From an uncultured Lachnospiraceae bacterium (GTDB taxonomy: Bacteria; Bacillota; Clostridia; Lachnospirales; Lachnospiraceae), in contig CANPZR010000121.1 in the NCBI GenBank assembly GCA_947589175.1, forward strand, positions 1 through 7,409: a stretch of 7,409 nucleotides of DNA. The letters run 5' to 3'. The position numbers and the translations under genes were made by a program. The notes beneath the pieces were generated by a model, which worked only from the letters and a program-made list of their open reading frames with translations, did no database searches and was not told the origin of the DNA. The number at the start of each line of letters is the position of its first letter. Position 1 is the first letter of the stretch. Shown here piece after piece: positions 5,134 through 7,409 of the stretch.

Positions 5134-6013
5134 GCCCGTCCCCCGCTTTCATCTCGTCGATAAACTGGCTCAGATACAGCTCCTCCAGATCCGGCTCCAC
5201 CATAAGCGCCCCCGCGGGCGGCTCCTCTCTGCAGATGATCCGGACCTCCATGTCGTCGCCCGCCGGCTGCATCTGGGAGAGCACATACTGTTTTTTGAGC
5301 ATTTCCACGTCCTTTACAGGCACCCGCATAGAACAGACCGGATATTGCATGTGCTTTAAAATATCCTGCCTTTCATCCTTCAGCACGATTTTTCCCGCCT
5401 TGAAAATGATAATGTCCGTCGCCACGCTCTCCACATCAGAGACAATGTGCGTGGAGAGGAGAATGAGACGGCGCTCCGAGAGCTGGGCGATCAGATTCCT
5501 AAACCGGATCCGCTCCCTGGGATCGAGACCCGCCGTGGGCTCGTCCAGAATCAGAATCGCGGGATCGTTTAGGAGCGACTGGGCAATTCCCAGCCGCTGA
5601 ATCATGCCGCCGGAATAGCTCCTTATTTTCTTTTTTCTCACATCCTCTAAGGAGACCTGATCTAAGATCCAGTCGATCCGCTCCTCTGTCTCTTTTTTGG
5701 ACATTCCCTTGAGACAGGCGAGATACCGCAGATACTCCTCGCCGGTAAACCACGGATAATATCCCACCCTCTGGGGCAGATAACCGAGCATCCCGCGGTA
5801 CTCCTCATCCATGAGATGAATGTCCTCCCCGTCGAGCAGGACCTTCCCCTCCGTCGGCTTTAAGAGATCGCACAGCATGCGGATCAGCGTGGTCTTGCCC
5901 GCCCCGTTCGGGCCGAGCAGTCCGATCACGCCCGCGCCCAGCTCCAGATTCAGCCGGTCCACAGCCGTCTTTGTTCCAAACCGTTTTGTCAAATCACATG
6001 TCGTAAGCTTCAT
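5120..6013 (-). CDS. ABC transporter ATP-binding protein
   Basis: A soluble 297-residue ATPase that powers the two permeases encoded immediately downstream. Counting from ATG at 6013, it has Walker A GPNGAGKTT (about 34-42), a Q-loop at YLPQ (about 78-81), the signature YSGGMIQR (about 133-140), Walker B with D-loop ILILDEPTAGLDP (about 153-165) and the switch histidine in STHI (about 189). The nucleotide-binding core is complete. The last 80 or so residues form a C-terminal extension of the kind seen in BcrA/Nat-type export ATPases. The frame is open to a TTG at 6019, but ATG at 6013 is preferred because AAGGAAG lies 7 nt before it. The gene overlaps the upstream membrane-protein gene by 20 nt. 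Family knowledge suggests export, often of antimicrobials, rather than uptake; no binding-protein gene is present. Confidence 0.95.
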   Translation of the reverse strand: MKLTTCDLTKRFGTKTAVDRLNLELGAGVIGLLGPNGAGKTTLIRMLCDLLKPTEGKVLLDGEDIHLMDEEYRGMLGYLPQRVGYYPWFTGEEYLRYLACLKGMSKKETEERIDWILDQVSLEDVRKKKIRSYSGGMIQRLGIAQSLLNDPAILILDEPTAGLDPRERIRFRNLIAQLSERRLILLSTHIVSDVESVATDIIIFKAGKIVLKDERQDILKHMQYPVCSMRVPVKDVEMLKKQYVLSQMQPAGDDMEVRIICREEPPAGALMVEPDLEELYLSQFIDEMKAGDGHVFQ

Positions 6014-6719
6014 AAACAAACTTCCTTTCCATCATATTTTTTCCTATCACCGCCACCGCCGCCAGACAGACAAGCAGCGAAACTGACAGAATGAGCGGCC
6101 TCTCCAGCATAAGCCCCCGCAGATGATAAAATGCCATATCGGACAGAATCGCCGCCGTCATATAAATGCCGAGCATATAGCCCGTCCTCCGAATCCGGAA
6201 CACATAGGCCGCCGCCATCATGACCGCCAGCCCCGCGCACGCCGGGAACAGAAACGCCATATTTAAAAACAGCCGGAATCCCCGGAGCCTCGCAAAGACA
6301 AACAAATTGAGCCACGCCATTCTGACGCCCGCGCCCCCCGCCGTAAGCAGAATCCGCGCCGCCAGAATGTACGCGTAATTGTAGCGGCAGCTGTTTTCCA
6401 ATTCCCGCATCCCGCGGTTATCCGACAAAATGACAAAGCCGAGCATAAACGCGTCAAAGCAGAGGAAAAAGACCTCCGCCACGGGCAGCAGAATCCGCGT
6501 GTCCGCCCAGGCTCCCGCTCCCGCGCTCAAGAGCAAGAGGGCCGATAAAAGAAAATACGCCCAGCCGGGAATGTAGGACGCCTGCAGCCGGAAAACCGAG
6601 AAAAATCCCCCTCTCTTTTTCACATCCGGGAGCCGCCGCAGGCACCGCTCCACCTGCTCCGGCTCTGCCTGCTCCGTCGGACAATTTTTCAGCCATTTTT
6701 TCACTTCGCGTTCCGTCAT
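5994..6719 (-). CDS. Six-helix membrane protein next to the ECF sigma factor, candidate anti-sigma factor
   Basis: A 241-residue protein starting MTEREVKKWLKNCPTEQAEP. About 48 soluble, charged N-terminal residues (probably cytoplasmic) precede six hydrophobic helices at about 49-70, 74-98, 115-142, 150-174, 179-198 and 207-226. No HxxxCxxC zinc anti-sigma motif is present. The loop MRELENSCRYNYAYILAARI (104-123) resembles the cytoplasmic E...R segments of ABC-2 permeases. The start ATG at 6719 overlaps the sigma-factor stop as ATGA, with GGAGG 7 nt upstream; an in-frame ATG at 6746 would lie inside the sigma gene and is less likely. Its position directly after an ECF sigma gene suggests it binds and restrains that sigma factor through the N-terminal segment, like the small membrane regulators of the Bacillus sigY operon. 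It could instead be a third transporter subunit. The role is inferred from position. Confidence 0.75.
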   Translation of the reverse strand: MTEREVKKWLKNCPTEQAEPEQVERCLRRLPDVKKRGGFFSVFRLQASYIPGWAYFLLSALLLLSAGAGAWADTRILLPVAEVFFLCFDAFMLGFVILSDNRGMRELENSCRYNYAYILAARILLTAGGAGVRMAWLNLFVFARLRGFRLFLNMAFLFPACAGLAVMMAAAYVFRIRRTGYMLGIYMTAAILSDMAFYHLRGLMLERPLILSVSLLVCLAAVAVIGKNMMERKFVYEAYDM

Positions 6720-7237
6720 AATTCTCCCTCCATTCGTTTCCTGCAATTTTCCAGTCCGCGCCGCACCCTCGTCTTCACCGTGTTCACCGGAATCTGCAGA
6801 ATTTTCGCGATTTCCCGATATCTAAGCTGCTGAAAATAATGCAAAATCAGACATTCCCTCTGCTCCTGCGGCAGCCCGCTAAGCAGCTCCTCGACCAAAA
6901 CCTTCTCCTCCACCCGCACTGCCTCCTCCGCCGGACCGGCCCGCTCCTCCTCCGCCTCCTCCGGCAGAAAATCACGGCCGCCCGCGCGGTAAAAATCCAC
7001 CACCGTATTGTGCGCCAGCCGGTAGAGAAAGGTGGAAAATTGGGCGACAGGAATAAACCGTCCGAGGCTTTTCGTCATTTTCAAAAATGTCTCCTGCGTC
7101 AAGTCCTCCGCCGTCTCCCGGTGCATCGTCCGCTTGTATATATAATTGTAAATCGGCGCGTAATATTTTCTCACCAGCTTGTCCAGCGCGGCGCGGTCGC
7201 CGCCTCTCGCCCGCTGTACCCAGATAAAATCCTGCAT
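6716..7237 (-). CDS. RNA polymerase ECF-type sigma factor
   Basis: A 173-residue sigma-70 family protein of ECF size. Region 2 covers about 19-84 (LVRKYYAPIYNYIYKRT; the core-binding AEDLTQETFLKM at 43-54; FSTFLYRLAHNTVVDFYR). Region 4 covers about 116-168 (LLSGLPQEQRECLILHYFQQ; helix-turn-helix YREIAKILQIPVNTVKTRVR at 140-159). The two are joined by a Glu-rich linker (91-117), and no region 3 is present. It would direct RNA polymerase to a small regulon. The TGAAAC-N17-CGTTTA promoter just upstream suggests that it transcribes its own operon. The ribosome site is weak and closely placed (GAGAGG, about 3 nt from the ATG), which may keep its level low. It is first in a five-gene chain of overlapping genes and overlaps the next by 4 nt. 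Confidence 0.95.
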   Translation of the reverse strand: MQDFIWVQRARGGDRAALDKLVRKYYAPIYNYIYKRTMHRETAEDLTQETFLKMTKSLGRFIPVAQFSTFLYRLAHNTVVDFYRAGGRDFLPEEAEEERAGPAEEAVRVEEKVLVEELLSGLPQEQRECLILHYFQQLRYREIAKILQIPVNTVKTRVRRGLENCRKRMEGEL

Positions 7238-7285
7238 GGCCCTCTCGTTTCCTGTGGAATTTTCAATTTGGCTTTCTATATATTA

Positions 7286-7314
7286 TAAACGAATGAGACG
7301 GGAAAAAGGTTTCA
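7286..7314 (-). promoter_or_regulatory. ECF-type promoter of the sigma/ABC operon (candidate autoregulation)
   Basis: On the minus strand TGAAAC (7314-7309) is followed after 17 bp by CGTTTA (7291-7286). TGAAAC with a following CTTTTT and a CGT-containing -10 is the hallmark of ECF promoters of the SigW/SigM/SigY kind in Firmicutes. The predicted start near 7279 gives a leader of about 42 nt. A sigma-A reading (TTGAAA to TATAAT) would need a 22-bp spacer and is unlikely. Confidence 0.65.
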
Positions 7315-7342
7315 AGAATTTTTGATTTTTTCGGGAAATTTA

Positions 7343-7371
7343 TTGACGGGGTGATACCACAGTATTATAAT
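7343..7371 (+). promoter_or_regulatory. Strong sigma-A promoter for a divergent gene beyond the right edge
   Basis: TTGACG (7343-7348) and TATAAT (7366-7371) are separated by 17 bp on the plus strand, close to consensus. Transcription would start near 7378 and run out of the window. A good Shine-Dalgarno sequence follows at the very end. The promoter is back to back with that of the sigma operon, and it contains operator-like repeats. Confidence 0.85.
7354..7369 (+). promoter_or_regulatory. Operator-like repeat, copy 1
   Basis: ATACCACAGTATTATA occurs here and again, identically, 30 bp downstream. This copy fills the spacer and overlaps the -10 of the plus-strand promoter, so a bound protein would block RNA polymerase. 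The core ATAC-CACA-GTAT has inverted symmetry (TACnnnnGTA). That pattern is compatible with BlaI/CopY-type or GntR/YtrA-type repressors, but does not choose between them. Confidence 0.7.
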
Positions 7372-7383
7372 AGAAACAAACTA

Positions 7384-7399
7384 ATACCACAGTATTATA
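7384..7399 (+). promoter_or_regulatory. Operator-like repeat, copy 2
   Basis: This is an exact 16-bp copy of the first element, placed in the transcribed leader at about +6 to +21. Here the symmetry is longer: TAATAC-CACA-GTATTA (7382-7397) has perfect 6-bp arms. The 30-bp spacing, about three helical turns, would put two bound dimers on the same DNA face. Confidence 0.72.
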
Positions 7400-7402
7400 T
7401 CT

Positions 7403-7409
7403 GGAGGTG
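7403..7409 (+). promoter_or_regulatory. Shine-Dalgarno sequence of an off-window plus-strand gene
   Basis: GGAGGTG at the last seven bases is a near-perfect ribosome-binding site about 25 nt after the predicted start of transcription. The coding sequence should begin within about 10 nt beyond the edge. Given the twin operators it may be an autoregulated repressor or the first gene of a regulated transporter operon (inference). Confidence 0.7.

Noticed and set aside
6014..6019. Earlier TTG start for the ABC ATPase
   Set aside because: It is in frame but non-ATG and too close to AAGGAAG. The ATG at 6013 has the proper 7-nt spacing.
7281..7315. Sigma-A promoter (TTGAAA with TATAAT) for the sigma-factor gene
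   Set aside because: The spacer would be 22 bp, outside the usual range. The ECF-type reading with a 17-bp spacer fits better.

Overview
This window most likely comes from a moderately GC-rich member of the Clostridia, probably Lachnospiraceae. The inference rests on strong AGGAGG-type ribosome sites, an extended HisIE with a HisF-like N-terminal barrel, a PilB/GspE-type pilus ATPase with an MshEN domain, and an ECF sigma/ABC transporter cluster laid out much like the sigY operon of Bacillus. The species cannot be fixed from the sequence. Every complete gene is on the minus strand. The only plus-strand signal is a promoter at the right edge, pointing out of the window.

Layout from left to right. 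(1) Positions 1-461: the N-terminal third of a type IV pilus/type II secretion ATPase, running off the left edge. It is preceded at 480-614 by a 44-residue single-pass membrane protein with an ideal Shine-Dalgarno sequence. (2) Positions 660-794: three tandem 45-bp palindromic units lying between the pilus genes and hisIE. The first unit overlaps the end of hisIE and supplies its last residues and stop codon. (3) Positions 774-2655: hisB and hisIE, a two-gene piece of histidine biosynthesis behind a sigma-A-type promoter (TTGCTT, 17 bp, TATAAT). (4) Positions 2729-2770: a long stem-loop separating the histidine genes from the operon upstream of them. (5) Positions 2808-7237: a five-gene operon with every gene overlapping the next: ECF sigma factor, six-helix membrane protein (candidate anti-sigma factor), ABC ATPase, and two related ABC-2 type permeases with large extracytoplasmic loops. 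(6) Positions 7238-7409: an intergenic region with an ECF-type promoter (TGAAAC, 17 bp, CGTTTA) facing the sigma gene, and a divergent sigma-A promoter carrying two identical 16-bp operator-like repeats spaced 30 bp apart.

How the parts work together. The sigma operon looks like a self-regulated envelope-stress or antimicrobial-efflux module: the sigma factor is probably held by the membrane protein, and the ATPase and permease pair form the effector pump. hisB and hisIE catalyse non-adjacent steps of histidine synthesis, so the other his genes must lie elsewhere. The most unusual feature is the 45-bp repeat array. Each unit encodes the same C-terminal peptide, Glu-Leu-Ala-Asn-(Arg/Lys)-Arg, followed by a stop. 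The first two units differ at six coding positions, all synonymous, while the hairpin stem changes in a compensatory way. This looks like a palindromic element under both RNA-structure and protein-level constraint.
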